A stretch of DNA of 60,279 nt from Gemmatimonadota bacterium (GCA_016874035.1 VGVM01000008.1:1-60279), one strand, 5' to 3'; shown: positions 33,665-45,245, counted from the stretch's first letter. Translations and numbers: made by a program. The notes: a model not told the origin generated them from the sequence alone.

Positions 33665-34375
33665 TCACGTCGCCGAATGATGCTTGATGCTCACGCCTTC
33701 CGCGAGGTACACGGCGTCTTCGGCCACGTTGGTCGCGAGGTCCGCCACGCGCTCGAGGTTCCGGCCGATCAGCAGCAGCTCCAACGCCGGGCTGATCATC
33801 CGCGGCTGTTCCATCATATGGGTCAGGAGGCTGCGGAACAACGCATCGTGCAGGGCGTCCACCGCGTCGTCGCGCCGGCAAACCGCGCGACCCGCGGCGC
33901 CGTCCATCCGCACCAGCGCGTCGAGCGCATCGTTGAGCATGGAGCGCGACGACCGGCCCATTTCCTCGATGATCGGCGGCAGCGGCAGCTGGCGGTCCAA
34001 CCTGCGCATGCGCAGCATGGAGGAGGCGATGTTCACCGCGTGATCCCCGACTCGCTCCAGGTCGCTCGTCACCTTGATGGCAGAGATGATGAACCGCAGG
34101 TCGCGGGCCATCGGCTGCTGCAGCGCCAGGAGCGCGATCGCGTCGGCTTCGAGCTGCATTTCGAGGCGATCAATGGCCTGGTCATCCGTGATCACGCGCT
34201 CGGCGGCGGCGACATCCCCCGTGCGCAGCGTATCGAGCGAGCGGGCGAGCAGGGCCTCGGCCATCTGCGAGAGGGTGACAAGCCCGGCCTTCAGGGCATC
34301 GAGTTTCTGGTGAAACGTCGTGTGCCCATGGGCCACATCCGCCGCTGGGGAATTGCGCTTCTCTTGGTCGCTCAT
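33665..34375 (-). CDS. phoU: Phosphate transport regulator PhoU
   Basis: 236 residues from the ATG at 34375. It has two repeated three-helix bundles with PhoU E/D-rich motifs: [41 protein letters not shown] and [21 protein letters not shown]. PhoU links Pst transporter activity to PhoR inhibition and controls phosphate uptake. The ATG overlaps the pstB stop (ATGA), the standard arrangement at the end of a pst operon. Confidence 0.95.
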   Translation of the reverse strand: MSDQEKRNSPAADVAHGHTTFHQKLDALKAGLVTLSQMAEALLARSLDTLRTGDVAAAERVITDDQAIDRLEMQLEADAIALLALQQPMARDLRFIISAIKVTSDLERVGDHAVNIASSMLRMRRLDRQLPLPPIIEEMGRSSRSMLNDALDALVRMDGAAGRAVCRRDDAVDALHDALFRSLLTHMMEQPRMISPALELLLIGRNLERVADLATNVAEDAVYLAEGVSIKHHSAT

Positions 34376-35136
34376 CCGAATCGTCCCGTGATGTAGTCCT
34401 CGGTCTCGCGATGCGCCGGGTTCTGGAAGATCTTCTCCGTGCGGTCGAACTCGACGAGCCGCCCCATCAGGAAGAAGCCCGTGTAGTCCGACACGCGCGC
34501 CGCCTGCTGCATGTTGTGCGTTACGATGACGATCGTGCAGCTGTCGGCGATGTCGAGCAGCAGTTCCTCGATCTTGGCGGTCGCAATCGGGTCCAGCGCC
34601 GAGCACGGCTCATCGAGCAACAAGACCTCAGGTTCAACCGCCAGGGCGCGCGCGATGCAGAGGCGCTGCTGCTGGCCGCCGGACAACCCGAGCGCGGACT
34701 GGTGGAGCTTGTGCTTGACCTCGTCCCACAGGGCCGCACGGCGCAGGCTCCGCTCCACCTGGTCGGCGATGTCCGCGCGCGACCCGCCGCCGTTGATGCG
34801 CGGTCCGTACGCCACGTTGTCGAAGATCGATTTTGGGAACGGGTTCGACTTCTGGAACACCATCCCCACACGGCGGCGCAGTGTCGTCACATCGAGGTCG
34901 CGGATCTCATGGTTATCGAGCTGGATGCTCCCGCTCGCCCGGGTGCCCGGCACGGTGTCGTTCATGCGGTTGAGCGTGCGGAGGAACGTGGACTTGCCGC
35001 ACCCGGACGGGCCGATGCAGGCCGTTATGTGGTTGGTGCGAACGCCGAGGGACACACCGAACAGCGCCTGCGAAGCGCCGTAGTGGAAATCCAGGCCCTC
35101 GACGCGGATCTTCTCCTGGCTTTCGGCCTGGCTCAT
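34372..35136 (-). CDS. pstB: Phosphate ABC transporter ATP-binding protein
   Basis: 254 residues from the ATG at 35136. All ABC elements are present: Walker [14 protein letters not shown]-loop [13 protein letters not shown] (PstB-typical), signature [15 protein letters not shown], Walker [14 protein letters not shown] and switch [13 protein letters not shown]. PstB energises high-affinity phosphate import through PstAC. ATGA-type overlaps with pstA and phoU indicate coupled translation. Confidence 0.97.
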   Translation of the reverse strand: MSQAESQEKIRVEGLDFHYGASQALFGVSLGVRTNHITACIGPSGCGKSTFLRTLNRMNDTVPGTRASGSIQLDNHEIRDLDVTTLRRRVGMVFQKSNPFPKSIFDNVAYGPRINGGGSRADIADQVERSLRRAALWDEVKHKLHQSALGLSGGQQQRLCIARALAVEPEVLLLDEPCSALDPIATAKIEELLLDIADSCTIVIVTHNMQQAARVSDYTGFFLMGRLVEFDRTEKIFQNPAHRETEDYITGRFG

Positions 35137-35987
35137 CGCGCGCCTCGGAGCGGTGAACGCGCCATCAGCATGCGCGCGGCGATGTTCATCGTGACCACCA
35201 GCATGAGCAGCACGAAGCCGGCCGCCCACGCCTGCCGGTGCCAGTCATCGTACGGCGAGATCGCATAAGTGTAGATCATCACGGGGAGTGTGGCCGTCGG
35301 CTCATTGAGCCCTTCGCTCCAGAATCGGTTGCTGAACGCCGTGAACAACAGTGGCGCCGTCTCGCCAGCCACGCGCGCAAGGTTGAGGATAATGCCGGTA
35401 ATGATTCCATCCCGCGCCGCCGGCACGACCACGGTGACGAGCACCTTCCACTTCGGCGCGCCGAGCGCGAGGGCGGCTTCCCGCAGCCCGCGTGGCACGG
35501 CGCGCAGGAACTCCTCGGTGCTGCGCACGGCGATCGGGATCATCATCATGCCGAGTGCCACGCCGCCGGCGTATGCGGAGAACTGCTTCGCCGGCAGCAC
35601 GACGAGGGCGTAGGCGAAGATCCCGATCACGATGGACGGCACGCCGTTGAGCAGGTCCGTGACATACCGGACCACGAACTGCCCGGTCGCTCCCGCGTAC
35701 TCGGCGAGATACACGCCGCCGAGGAACCCCAGTGGGACGCCCACGACGACGGCCATACCGAGGATCTTGGCGCTGCCGACGATGGCATTCGCCATGCCGC
35801 CGCCCGTTTCGCCAACCGGCTTGGGCAACTGCGTGAAGAAGTCCAGCGAGAGACTGCCGATCCCGTTCAGGAACAGGTACCCCAGGATGCCGAGCAGCAC
35901 GGCGGCGATGCCGATCGCGCATGCCCCGGTGGTCCTGAGCATCACGGCGTTGACCAGCTTCCGGCGACGCAGACGCGCAGCGCTCAT
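35133..35987 (-). CDS. pstA: Phosphate ABC transporter permease PstA
   Basis: 284 residues with six membrane helices. The permease EAA loop is visible ([24 protein letters not shown], split here as [12 protein letters not shown] and VVVPAA), as are the PstA-type GVYLAEYAG and [18 protein letters not shown]. It forms the inner-membrane channel with PstC. It overlaps pstB at its end and pstC at its start by 4 bp each. Confidence 0.95.
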   Translation of the reverse strand: MSAARLRRRKLVNAVMLRTTGACAIGIAAVLLGILGYLFLNGIGSLSLDFFTQLPKPVGETGGGMANAIVGSAKILGMAVVVGVPLGFLGGVYLAEYAGATGQFVVRYVTDLLNGVPSIVIGIFAYALVVLPAKQFSAYAGGVALGMMMIPIAVRSTEEFLRAVPRGLREAALALGAPKWKVLVTVVVPAARDGIITGIILNLARVAGETAPLLFTAFSNRFWSEGLNEPTATLPVMIYTYAISPYDDWHRQAWAAGFVLLMLVVTMNIAARMLMARSPLRGAR

Positions 35988-36958
35988 TGGACGGCCGTGG
36001 CCCGCGTCGAGGTGCTCGCCACGAGCAACCGGGCGAGCCCGTTGATCACCACGGTCAGGCCGAACAGCACCAGCCCAAGGGCGATCAGCGCGCTCACATA
36101 GAGGTCGCCGGTCGCCTCGGTGAACTCGTTGGCAACCACAGCCGCGATCGAGTATCCCGGTGCCAGCAGCGACGCCTGCAGCTGCGGCGAGTTACCGATC
36201 ACCATGGTCACCGCCATAGTCTCGCCCAGCGCGCGCGCCAGGGCGAGGAATGCCGACCCGTAGATCCCGCGCTTCGCATACGGCAGCACGACGTTCCAGG
36301 TGGTCTCCCAACGCGTCGCGCCGAGCGCGAGCGCCGCTTCGCGCTGTTCCGTCGGCACCGACAACAGTACCTGACGCGACACCGACACGATGAACGGCAA
36401 CACCATGAGGGCAAGCAGTACGCCCGCTGTCAGCGTGCTCACGCCGTAGAACGGTCCGGAGAAGATCGGCAGCCAGCCCAACGCCGCCTTGAGCGGCCCG
36501 TCCACGAGGACCTTCATCACCGGCACGAGGATGAACACGCCCAGCAGCCCGTAGATCACACTCGGCACGGCCGCGAGCAGCTCGATGCAGAATGCGAGGA
36601 AGTCGCTGACGCGCCGCGGGGCGAGCTCGGCGAGGAAGATCGCCGCGCCCACGCCGGCGGGCACCGCAATCAGGAGGGCAATCGCCGAGGTCACGGTCGT
36701 TCCGACGACGAACGGCCACGCACCGAACTCACCTGCGTTCGGATCCCAGGTGCGGCCCGTGATGAACGACCAGCCGAACTCGTGTCGCGCCGCGCCTGAA
36801 CTCACCCAGAGCTCGTACACGAGGAGCCCGCACGCGATCAGGATGCCGGCCGCCGCCGCCGTCACGATGAACCGCGCGATCTCGTCGCCCCCGAGGAGGC
36901 GACGACGCAGGCTGGTCGTCGGTGCGTGCTCGGGACTCGTTGAACCCGCCACGCGCAC
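35984..36958 (-). CDS. pstC: Phosphate ABC transporter permease PstC
   Basis: 324 residues from GTG 36958, six membrane helices after a short polar N-terminus. Typical PstC motifs include GRTWDPNAGEFGAWPFVVGT, AVPSVIYGLLGVFILVP, the EAA-loop [19 protein letters not shown] and GETMAVTMVIGNSP. Starts 3 nt after the pstS stop. Confidence 0.95.
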   Translation of the reverse strand: MRVAGSTSPEHAPTTSLRRRLLGGDEIARFIVTAAAAGILIACGLLVYELWVSSGAARHEFGWSFITGRTWDPNAGEFGAWPFVVGTTVTSAIALLIAVPAGVGAAIFLAELAPRRVSDFLAFCIELLAAVPSVIYGLLGVFILVPVMKVLVDGPLKAALGWLPIFSGPFYGVSTLTAGVLLALMVLPFIVSVSRQVLLSVPTEQREAALALGATRWETTWNVVLPYAKRGIYGSAFLALARALGETMAVTMVIGNSPQLQASLLAPGYSIAAVVANEFTEATGDLYVSALIALGLVLFGLTVVINGLARLLVASTSTRATAVQ

Positions 36959-36961
36959 AGC

Positions 36962-37996
36962 TTACTTCAGCTTCGACAGTTGCTGCAACTCCTTGGTAAC
37001 CACGGCCTTCGGCAGCGGCGCGTACCCCAGGGGCTCTGCCAGTTTCTGCCCGTCAGCGAGCATCCACTTGAGGAAGTCCGTGATCGCGCGCTGCTTCGCC
37101 GGCTCGGCCTGCTGCGTCGGGATCAGCAGCCACGTGAAGCTCGCGATCGGATACGCCGCCTTGCCCGGGGCATTGGTGATCGACACCCGGAAATCCGCGG
37201 GCATGTTGGCCGCTGCGCCTGACGCGGCCGCAGTGACACTGGACAGCGATGCCGCGACGAACTCTCCTGCGGGATTCTGCACGCGGCCGAACGCCATCTT
37301 GTTTTGCAGTGCATACACCAACTCGATGTATCCGATGCTGCCGGCGGTCTGCTTTACGAGCCCCGCCACGCCTTCGTTCCCCTTGCCTCCGAGGCCGACG
37401 GGCCAGTTCACCGCGGTGTTTGCACCGACCTTCGCCTTCCAATCCGCCGAGACCTTGGACAGGTAGTCCGTCCAGACGAACGATGTGCCGCTGCCGTCCG
37501 AGCGGCGGACAACGACGATGTCACTCGCCGGCAGCTTTGCCCCCGGGTTCGCCGACGCGATCGCCGGATCATTCCACTTTGTGATCGTGCCGAGGTAGAT
37601 CCCAGCAAGCGCCGCCGAAGTGAACCGGAGTTGTGCCGTCACGGCCGGCAGGTTGTACACCGGCACGACCGCGCCCAGAACCGTCGGAAAATGCATCACA
37701 GCGCCGCCACGCTTGGTCGCGAACTGGGACAACTGCTCTTCGGTCATCGGGCCATCGGTGGCACCGAAATCCACCGTGCCCTCGGTCACCTGGCGAATGC
37801 CACCGCCGGAACCGATGGACTGGTAGTTGATCTGGACGTCGGCGCGAACCTTTCGGTATTCGTCAAACCACTTCGAGTAGATCGGGTACGGGAATGTTGC
37901 GCCGGCACCGGTCAGGCGAACCTGCGCTTCGCTGGCTGCGGGGAATGCGAGCGCCGCCGCGAGGGCGAGCAGGAAGACGTTGCGTGTCGATGGCAT
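36962..37996 (-). CDS. pstS: Periplasmic phosphate-binding protein PstS
   Basis: 344 residues from the ATG at 37996, chosen because it gives a proper signal peptide (MPSTRNVFLLALAAALAF, cleavage near SEAQ). Phosphate-contact loops are recognisable: LTGAGATFPYPIYSKW, SIGSGGGIRQV, FGATDGPM and RSDGSGTSFVW. PstS captures phosphate for the PstCAB permease. As the first gene of the leftward pstSCAB-phoU-ppk unit it should carry the main regulated promoter; the 120-bp upstream spacer has Pho-box-like repeats near 38047-38075. Confidence 0.95.
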   Translation of the reverse strand: MPSTRNVFLLALAAALAFPAASEAQVRLTGAGATFPYPIYSKWFDEYRKVRADVQINYQSIGSGGGIRQVTEGTVDFGATDGPMTEEQLSQFATKRGGAVMHFPTVLGAVVPVYNLPAVTAQLRFTSAALAGIYLGTITKWNDPAIASANPGAKLPASDIVVVRRSDGSGTSFVWTDYLSKVSADWKAKVGANTAVNWPVGLGGKGNEGVAGLVKQTAGSIGYIELVYALQNKMAFGRVQNPAGEFVAASLSSVTAAASGAAANMPADFRVSITNAPGKAAYPIASFTWLLIPTQQAEPAKQRAITDFLKWMLADGQKLAEPLGYAPLPKAVVTKELQQLSKLK

Positions 37997-38046
37997 TGGT
38001 CTGGGTTCCGAGGGCGTTCCGTCGTGCACCCAGAAGTTCCCAATGC

Positions 38047-38075
38047 CATGTCACGGGCACGGGACCCCAATGTCT
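38047..38075 (-). promoter_or_regulatory. Pho-box-like direct repeats upstream of pstS
   Basis: On the minus strand GAGACATTGG and GTGACATGGC are direct repeats whose common GACAT cores are 22 bp apart, two turns of the 11-bp spacing used by PhoB half-sites. They lie about 50-80 nt before the pstS ATG, a plausible PhoB site. The match to the enterobacterial CTGTCAT consensus is poor. Confidence 0.25.
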
Positions 38076-38119
38076 CGGTTGTGTAACGGGCTCTGCGGCC
38101 GGTTCGGGCCGCCCGAGGC

Positions 38120-39157
38120 TTAAGGCGCGACGAGCCGGGCGAGCACGAGGTAGGAAACCCCGGCGATCGTGGCGGACGCCGGGATCGTGAAGACCCAGGC
38201 CCACACGATGCGACCCGCAAGCCCCCAGCGAACGCCGGAAAGCCGATTGGTCGCGCCGACACCGACGATGGAACCCGTGATCGTGTGCGTCGTGCTGACC
38301 GGGATCCCGAGCTTGGACGCCGACAGGATCACGATGGCGCCGGCGGTCTCGGCTGCGAACCCGCTGACTGGCTTCAGGCGCGTGATCCGCGAGCCCATCG
38401 TGTGGACAATACGCCAACCGCCAAACAGCGTGCCCAGTGAGATGCAGAAGTACGCGCCGAACGCAACCCAGGCCGGGATGTGGCCTGTGTCGGCGACGTA
38501 CAGATGGCGCGCCCAGCCGGTCGAGTCCGCGAACTGGTCGCGCACCGAGTACAGCAGGCCGACAATGATGCCCATCGTCTTCTGCGCATCGTTGCTGCCG
38601 TGCGCCACCGACATCGCCGCTGAGCTCACGAGCTGGCCACGGCGGAAGATCCGGTCCACGACGGCCGGGGCGGCACGCCGAAAGATGTTGAACAGCCCCA
38701 CCATGAGCAGGAACCCGATGAACGCGCCCAGCGCCGGCGACAGTGCGATCGCGCTCAGCGTCTCCACCCATTTCTTGCCCCAGACCAGCGCCTCGAATCC
38801 GGCCTTCGCCAGCGCCGCGCCCGCGAACCCGCCGATCAGCGCATGCGACGAGCTAGACGGGATGCCGAAGTACCACGTGATGATGTTCCACGTGATGGCC
38901 CCGACCAGCGCGCCACAGATCACGCTGGGCGTGACGATGCTCGGCACGACAAAACCGCTGCTGACGGCCTTGGCGACGGCTGTCCCGACCAGGAGCGCGG
39001 CGGCGAAGTTGAACATCGCCGCCCACACCACCGCGGCGAACGGCGACAGCACGCGCGTGCCGACAATTGTCGCGATCGAGTTTGCGGAGTCGTGAAACCC
39101 GTTGATGAAGTCGAACGCAAACGCGAGGAAGACGATGATCAGGATGTACGTGAGCAC
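38120..39157 (-). CDS. pit: Low-affinity inorganic phosphate transporter, Pit family
   Basis: About 345 residues, ten or more membrane helices, GTG start at 39157 directly ahead of the first helix. Duplicated Pit signature: FINGFHDSANSIATIVGTRV in the first half and MSVAHGSNDAQKTMG in the second, plus GIPSSSSHALIGG and GIPVSTTHTITGSIVG. It imports metal-phosphate with protons. It lies behind a DUF47 gene, its usual partner, 17 nt apart. Confidence 0.93.
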   Translation of the reverse strand: MLTYILIIVFLAFAFDFINGFHDSANSIATIVGTRVLSPFAAVVWAAMFNFAAALLVGTAVAKAVSSGFVVPSIVTPSVICGALVGAITWNIITWYFGIPSSSSHALIGGFAGAALAKAGFEALVWGKKWVETLSAIALSPALGAFIGFLLMVGLFNIFRRAAPAVVDRIFRRGQLVSSAAMSVAHGSNDAQKTMGIIVGLLYSVRDQFADSTGWARHLYVADTGHIPAWVAFGAYFCISLGTLFGGWRIVHTMGSRITRLKPVSGFAAETAGAIVILSASKLGIPVSTTHTITGSIVGVGATNRLSGVRWGLAGRIVWAWVFTIPASATIAGVSYLVLARLVAP

Positions 39158-39174
39158 GAAGCCGCCGGAATGCG

Positions 39175-39786
39175 TCAGCTGTTCTTGATGGAGACGCTTT
39201 CCAGCACGTTCAGCACGTCGTCGCACACGTCAATCGCGTGCTCGAGGTTGTCGTACAGTTCCTTCCACTTGATGACCTCGAGCGGGTCCGGCGAACCCTT
39301 GAACAGGTCGCCGACGGCGCTGGTGTAGATCGCGTCGCCTTCTTCCTCGAGTTGCTTGAGCAGGCGGCCGATCCGCGCAACCTCGGTTGGCTGACGGACC
39401 TTGTGCACAGCTTCCTTGATGGACTCGGACGCCTTGACCAGCACGCCGGCGAGTTGCTTGGCCGGCTCACGCCGGTCCGTCACATGGAACATCGCGGCCC
39501 GCCGCGCTGTGCCGTCAATGAGGTCCACCACGTTGTCCAGGTGGGTGGCCAGCGAGTGGATGTCCTCGCGGTCGAGAGGCGTCACGAAGCTACGGTCCAG
39601 CCGAAGCATGATCTCGTGCGTGAGCTCGTCGGCCTCGTGCTCGAGTTCCTTGATCTTGCCCACAAAGAAGTCGAGTCGCGTGGGCTCGTTGAACAGCTCG
39701 CTCAGGACCGTGGACGACTTCACCATTCGGTCGGCGAGGCCGTCAAACAGGTCGAAGAATCCTTCGTCTTTGGGAATCAGGCGCAC
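39175..39786 (-). CDS. DUF47 / PhoU-like Pit accessory protein
   Basis: 203 residues from a GTG at 39786. All-helical, with PhoU-related features: KIKELEHEADELTHEI, DREDIHSLATHLDNVVDLIDG and YDNLEHAIDVCDDVLNVLESV. DUF47 proteins are regularly encoded next to Pit transporters and are thought to regulate them. A much longer frame runs on upstream, antisense to dnaK, but the conserved domain begins at VRLIPKDEGFF, so the short form is chosen. It diverges from dnaK. Confidence 0.9.
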   Translation of the reverse strand: MRLIPKDEGFFDLFDGLADRMVKSSTVLSELFNEPTRLDFFVGKIKELEHEADELTHEIMLRLDRSFVTPLDREDIHSLATHLDNVVDLIDGTARRAAMFHVTDRREPAKQLAGVLVKASESIKEAVHKVRQPTEVARIGRLLKQLEEEGDAIYTSAVGDLFKGSPDPLEVIKWKELYDNLEHAIDVCDDVLNVLESVSIKNS

Positions 39787-40083
39787 GGGGTGGGGACTCG
39801 TCGGTGGGGCGGCCTGGCTCGACCGCGCGGGAAAGCTAGCCCTGAGCCAACACATCGGCATCCCTGCTTCACCCGACGCCCCGGACGGCCGAAACCGCAA
39901 TTCGGGGCGCGACGGCTGCCAAAGTGTCAGTTGCAACCCGGAGCGGAATCGAGCCGTAGTGAGCCGAAATGACGCAGTTTCGTGGCCCGGCTCTTGCCCA
40001 AGTACGCGCGCGTTGGTTGCGCCGCGCCGGCAAGCCGGTGCCAGGCCACAAGAAAACGACTTCTGACCCGCTTTGAGGAACAC
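39787..40083. other. 297-bp divergent spacer between the DUF47 gene and dnaK
   Basis: This must contain the promoters for pit-DUF47 (leftward) and dnaK (rightward). I see no CIRCE inverted repeat (TTAGCACTC-N9-GAGTGCTAA type) and no convincing sigma-32 promoter. GAGG at 40075-40078 is a probable ribosome site for dnaK. No gene is supported here. Confidence 0.5.
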
Positions 40084-42024
<1,941 letters not shown>

Positions 42025-42083
42025 GTTGGTCTTGTCCCCCGGCGCCGGGAAACTTTTCCCCGGCGCCGGGGGACAAAACCAAC
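42025..42083 (+). terminator. Very strong hairpin terminator of dnaK
   Basis: A 25-bp stem with one mismatch starts right after the stop codon: left arm 42025-42049 (GTTGGTCTTGTCCCC... to ...GCGCCGGG), right arm 42059-42083. The 9-nt loop is AAACTTTTC. The right arm ends in ACAAAACCAAC and is followed by a TAGGTA/TAGTAGG-rich stretch, not a U-tract, so it could act as a transcript-end stabiliser as much as a terminator. Confidence 0.75.
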
Positions 42084-42146
42084 AGGTAATAGGTATTAGA
42101 TAGTAGGTAGTAGGTGGTGGTACATTCTCGAGATCACCGCACACCC

Positions 42147-43748
42147 ATGAACACAACTCGACCCAAAGTCCTCGCGATTGCCGCGCTCGCCTTTTTCGGC
42201 GGCGTGATCTTCGCCTCGTCCATGGATTGGACGAACCTCCTCGTCGCCCAGCAGGGTCGCGTGGGGAGCGCCCCTGAAGTACGCATGGCCCCCCCGGGCG
42301 CCGCCGAGCTTCAGGGCGGGTTCGCCGCGGTCGCCGAGAAGGTGACGCCCGCGGTTGTGTCCATCCAGGCTGCGCGCGACCCACGTCCCGCGTCGCGCCA
42401 GAACAACAACCAGAACCAGCGGCAGCAGCCCCGCATGCAGCTCCCCCCGGGCTTCGAGCAGTTCTTCGGGCCTGACTTTGACCCCGGCGAGCGCGGGCAG
42501 GCGCCGCAGCAGGCGTCGGGCACCGGGTTCATTGTGAGCAAGGACGGCTACATCCTCACGAACAACCATGTCGTGGCCGACATGGACCGGATTCGCGTGC
42601 TGCTGACGGACAAGCGCGAGTTCCCGGCGCGGGTGATCGGACGCGACCCGCAGACGGACGTCGCCGTCATCAAGGTGGACGGCGCGAACCTGCCCACGGT
42701 GATCATCGGCAACGACGTCGGTACGCGGGTGGGCGAGTGGGTGCTCGCGATCGGCACGCCGCTCGGACTCGACTTCACGGTGACCGCGGGCATCGTCAGC
42801 GCGAAAGGGCGGTCGACGCAGCTGAACGGGCTCCGCCAGAGCCTGTATGCGATCATGGACTTCATCCAGACCGACGCGGCGATCAACCCTGGCAACTCCG
42901 GCGGCCCGCTCGTGAATACGCGCGGCGAAGTCATCGGCATCAACTCGGCGATCGCCAGCCCGACCGGCACCTACACCGGCTACGGATTCGCGATCCCGAT
43001 CACGCTCGCCAAGACCGTGATGGACGACATCGTCGCGCACGGGCGCGTCCGCCGCGCGGTGATGGGCGCCTCGATGAACGAAGTCACCGCGGAGGACGCG
43101 GCGGTCAACAAGCTCAGCGAGATCGCCGGCGCGAAGATCAGCGACTTCGGGATTCGCGACAACCAGCAGAACCTCGTGGCGGAAAGCCCCGCCGAGAAGG
43201 CGGGAGTCGAGCGCGGCGACATCGTGGTCTCGGCCAACGGCAAGCCGGTGGACCGCGTCAGCACGCTGCAGCGGATCCTTCGCACCCACCAACCGGGCGA
43301 CGTGGTGTCGCTCGATATCGTCCGCTACGGCGAAAAGAAGAACTTCAAGGTGAAGTTGGTCGAGGCGCCGGCGGATGAGCCGCGCGCAGTGGCCTCGACC
43401 GCGCGGCGGGACAGCGAACCCAACAGCGCGGCGGCAACCTTCTCCTCGCTCGGCATCACCGTCGAACCGATCACCAAGGACGCGATCGAGCAGGGAGTGT
43501 CGGACAAGCTGAAGGGTGTGCTCGTAACGCGCGTTGCGCCCGGCTCGACCGGCGAGGGCAAGCTGTTCCCCGGCGACGTGATCGGCGAGGTTCGGTTCCC
43601 CACGCGCGCACCTGTGACCACGGTGGCAGAACTCCAGCGGGAACTTGGCAAGCTGAAGGCGGGCCAGTTCGTCGGCCTGGTCGTGTACAGCTCCGGGCGC
43701 GATGGCGCGACCGCGTCGCGCGTCGTGAACCTACGACTAGCGCAGTAA
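42147..43748 (+). CDS. HtrA/DegP-family periplasmic serine protease
   Basis: 533 residues from the ATG at 42147. An N-terminal hydrophobic segment (AIAALAFFGGVIFASSM) acts as signal or anchor. The protease triad is His141 in LTNNHVVADM, Asp171 in DPQTDVAVIKV and Ser251 in NPGNSGGPLVN. Two PDZ domains follow (around residues 330-420 and 435-530), with AESPAEKAGVERGDIVVSANG and APGSTGEGKLFPGDVIGEV marking the ligand loops. It degrades or refolds damaged envelope proteins. A Gln/Asn/Arg-rich stretch (residues ~85-98) lies between the N-terminal segment and the protease core. A GNRA-loop terminator closes the gene. Confidence 0.95.
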   Translation: MNTTRPKVLAIAALAFFGGVIFASSMDWTNLLVAQQGRVGSAPEVRMAPPGAAELQGGFAAVAEKVTPAVVSIQAARDPRPASRQNNNQNQRQQPRMQLPPGFEQFFGPDFDPGERGQAPQQASGTGFIVSKDGYILTNNHVVADMDRIRVLLTDKREFPARVIGRDPQTDVAVIKVDGANLPTVIIGNDVGTRVGEWVLAIGTPLGLDFTVTAGIVSAKGRSTQLNGLRQSLYAIMDFIQTDAAINPGNSGGPLVNTRGEVIGINSAIASPTGTYTGYGFAIPITLAKTVMDDIVAHGRVRRAVMGASMNEVTAEDAAVNKLSEIAGAKISDFGIRDNQQNLVAESPAEKAGVERGDIVVSANGKPVDRVSTLQRILRTHQPGDVVSLDIVRYGEKKNFKVKLVEAPADEPRAVASTARRDSEPNSAAATFSSLGITVEPITKDAIEQGVSDKLKGVLVTRVAPGSTGEGKLFPGDVIGEVRFPTRAPVTTVAELQRELGKLKAGQFVGLVVYSSGRDGATASRVVNLRLAQ

Positions 43749-43771
43749 CCGGGACTTTCCGTTGCTGTTTC

Positions 43772-43807
43772 GCGGGGAGTCCGGCAACGGGCTCCCCGCT
43801 GTGTTTT
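43772..43807 (+). terminator. Intrinsic terminator of htrA
   Basis: GCGGGGAGTCCG at 43772-43783 pairs with CGGGCTCCCCGC at 43788-43799 (one T-G wobble) around a GCAA tetraloop, followed by TGTGTTTT. It is the best textbook terminator in the window and lies between htrA and tRNA-Leu. Confidence 0.88.
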
Positions 43808-43826
43808 GATGCTGAAGCAGTGGTAC

Positions 43827-43908
43827 GCGAGCGTGGCGAAACTGGCAGACGCGCAGGACTTAGGATCCTGTCCCGCAAGGGGTCCGGGTTCAACTCCCGG
43901 CGCTCGCA
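43827..43908 (+). tRNA. tRNA-Leu (anticodon TAG)
   Basis: 82-nt class II tRNA. Acceptor GCGAGCG/CGCTCGC plus discriminator A, anticodon stem CAGGA/TCCTG with loop CTTAGGA (anticodon TAG), a long variable arm (GTCCCGCAAGGGGT region), and T-arm CCGGG-TTCAACT-CCCGG. No CCA is encoded. It lies 75 bp upstream of trigger factor. Confidence 0.96.
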
Positions 43909-43983
43909 TGCAGGGCCAACATCGGCCGGCCTGGCGGTAGAGGCCGGGACCGCGGCATGTCGTAACCGTTAGCTTTCTTCCCT

Positions 43984-45228
43984 ATGGAATTCGAAGTCAC
44001 CGATCGCAAGTCGTCCGGCGCTGAGCGCCGGATCAGGATCCGAATCAGCGCCGCCTCCGTGAGCGAGGCGCGGGAAAAGACCACGGCCTCCGTCGCCAAG
44101 CAGGCCCGGCTGCCGGGCTTCCGTCCGGGCAAGGTGCCACGGCATGTCGTGCAGAAGCAGTTCGCGGACGTCATCAAGCAGGACGTCCTCGAAAAGCTCA
44201 TGCGCGAGGCCTACATCAAGGTCCTCGAGGCCGAGAAGATCGAGCCGGTCACGCAGCCTCACGCGCACGATGTCTCGTTCGTGGACGGCGAGCCGCTCAC
44301 GTTCGAGCTGCACTGCGAAGTCCGGCCCACGCTGGAGCTCGCCCGCATTGAGGGTTTTCGCGTCACGCGCCCGGCGGTGCAGGTCACCGACGAGCATGTG
44401 AGCGCGCAAATCGAGCAGATGCGCGAACAGAAGGGCACCTGGGCACCGCTGGCCGATCGCCCGAAAGAGGGCGACATGGTGACCGTGGAGCTGGCCATCA
44501 CGAGCGGCGAGGGCGTGACCCCGGAAGGCAAGGAGTACCGCCTGATCCTCGGCGGCGGGCAGGTGATCCCGGCGATCGAAGAGTTGGTCATGGAACTTGC
44601 CCCCGAGGGCTCGGTCGAGCGCGCGGTACGGTGGCCGGATGACTTCCCTGATGAGGCCCAGCGCGGGGCAACCAAGACGGTTCGCGTCCTCCTCAAGGAA
44701 GCGAAGCGCAAGTCCCTGCCCATACTCGACGACTCCTTCGCCCGCGAGTCCGGCGATTTCGAGACGCTCGACGCGCTCCGCAACGCGGTGCGCAAGGACA
44801 TGACGACACATGCCGAGCGCGATGCCGATGCTGAAGTACGCGGCAAGCTGATGGACGAGGTTATCGCCGCGAACGGCTTCGATGTGCCGCCAAGTTGGGT
44901 CAAGCAGCTGATCGCCGGGTACGCCAAGGCGTACAGCGTTCCGGAAGCGGAGATCGAGAAGTTCGCGGGTGAGTTCCAGCCGATGGCCGAGCGCCAGGTA
45001 CGCCGTGACCTGGTGATCGAGACGCTGGCCGAACGTGAGAAGCTGGCCGCCAGCGAGAAGGACGTGGACGACCGCGTCGCGCAGCTCGCCGAACAGCGCG
45101 GGGTCAAGCCCGGCGAGCTGTATGCAACGCTGCAGAAGGCGAACCGGATCAAAGAGCTCGAGCGTGCCCTTACCGAAGAACGCGTGTTCGGTTGGCTGAT
45201 CGGGCGCAACACCGTCGAGCAGGCGTAG
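43984..45228 (+). CDS. tig: Trigger factor, ribosome-associated chaperone and prolyl isomerase
   Basis: 414 residues, slightly shorter than usual. The ribosome-binding domain has the signature [18 protein letters not shown] (GFRxGKxP). A middle PPIase domain follows ([34 protein letters not shown]), then the helical C-terminal arms with [16 protein letters not shown]. It meets nascent chains at the ribosome exit. It heads the tig-clpP-clpX block; a hairpin lies directly at its stop codon. Confidence 0.95.
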   Translation: MEFEVTDRKSSGAERRIRIRISAASVSEAREKTTASVAKQARLPGFRPGKVPRHVVQKQFADVIKQDVLEKLMREAYIKVLEAEKIEPVTQPHAHDVSFVDGEPLTFELHCEVRPTLELARIEGFRVTRPAVQVTDEHVSAQIEQMREQKGTWAPLADRPKEGDMVTVELAITSGEGVTPEGKEYRLILGGGQVIPAIEELVMELAPEGSVERAVRWPDDFPDEAQRGATKTVRVLLKEAKRKSLPILDDSFARESGDFETLDALRNAVRKDMTTHAERDADAEVRGKLMDEVIAANGFDVPPSWVKQLIAGYAKAYSVPEAEIEKFAGEFQPMAERQVRRDLVIETLAEREKLAASEKDVDDRVAQLAEQRGVKPGELYATLQKANRIKELERALTEERVFGWLIGRNTVEQA

Positions 45229-45245
45229 CCGGGGGCTCCCCGGCT
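45227..45245 (+). other. Intercistronic hairpin between tig and clpP
   Basis: AGCCGGGG-GCT-CCCCGGCT is a perfect 8-bp stem that begins inside the tig stop codon and ends 17 nt before the clpP ATG. It lacks a U-tract, so partial termination, RNA processing or 3' protection are more likely than full termination. Confidence 0.6.

Noticed and set aside
39787-40083. CIRCE element upstream of dnaK
   Set aside because: No TTAGCACTC/GAGTGCTAA inverted repeat could be found by eye.
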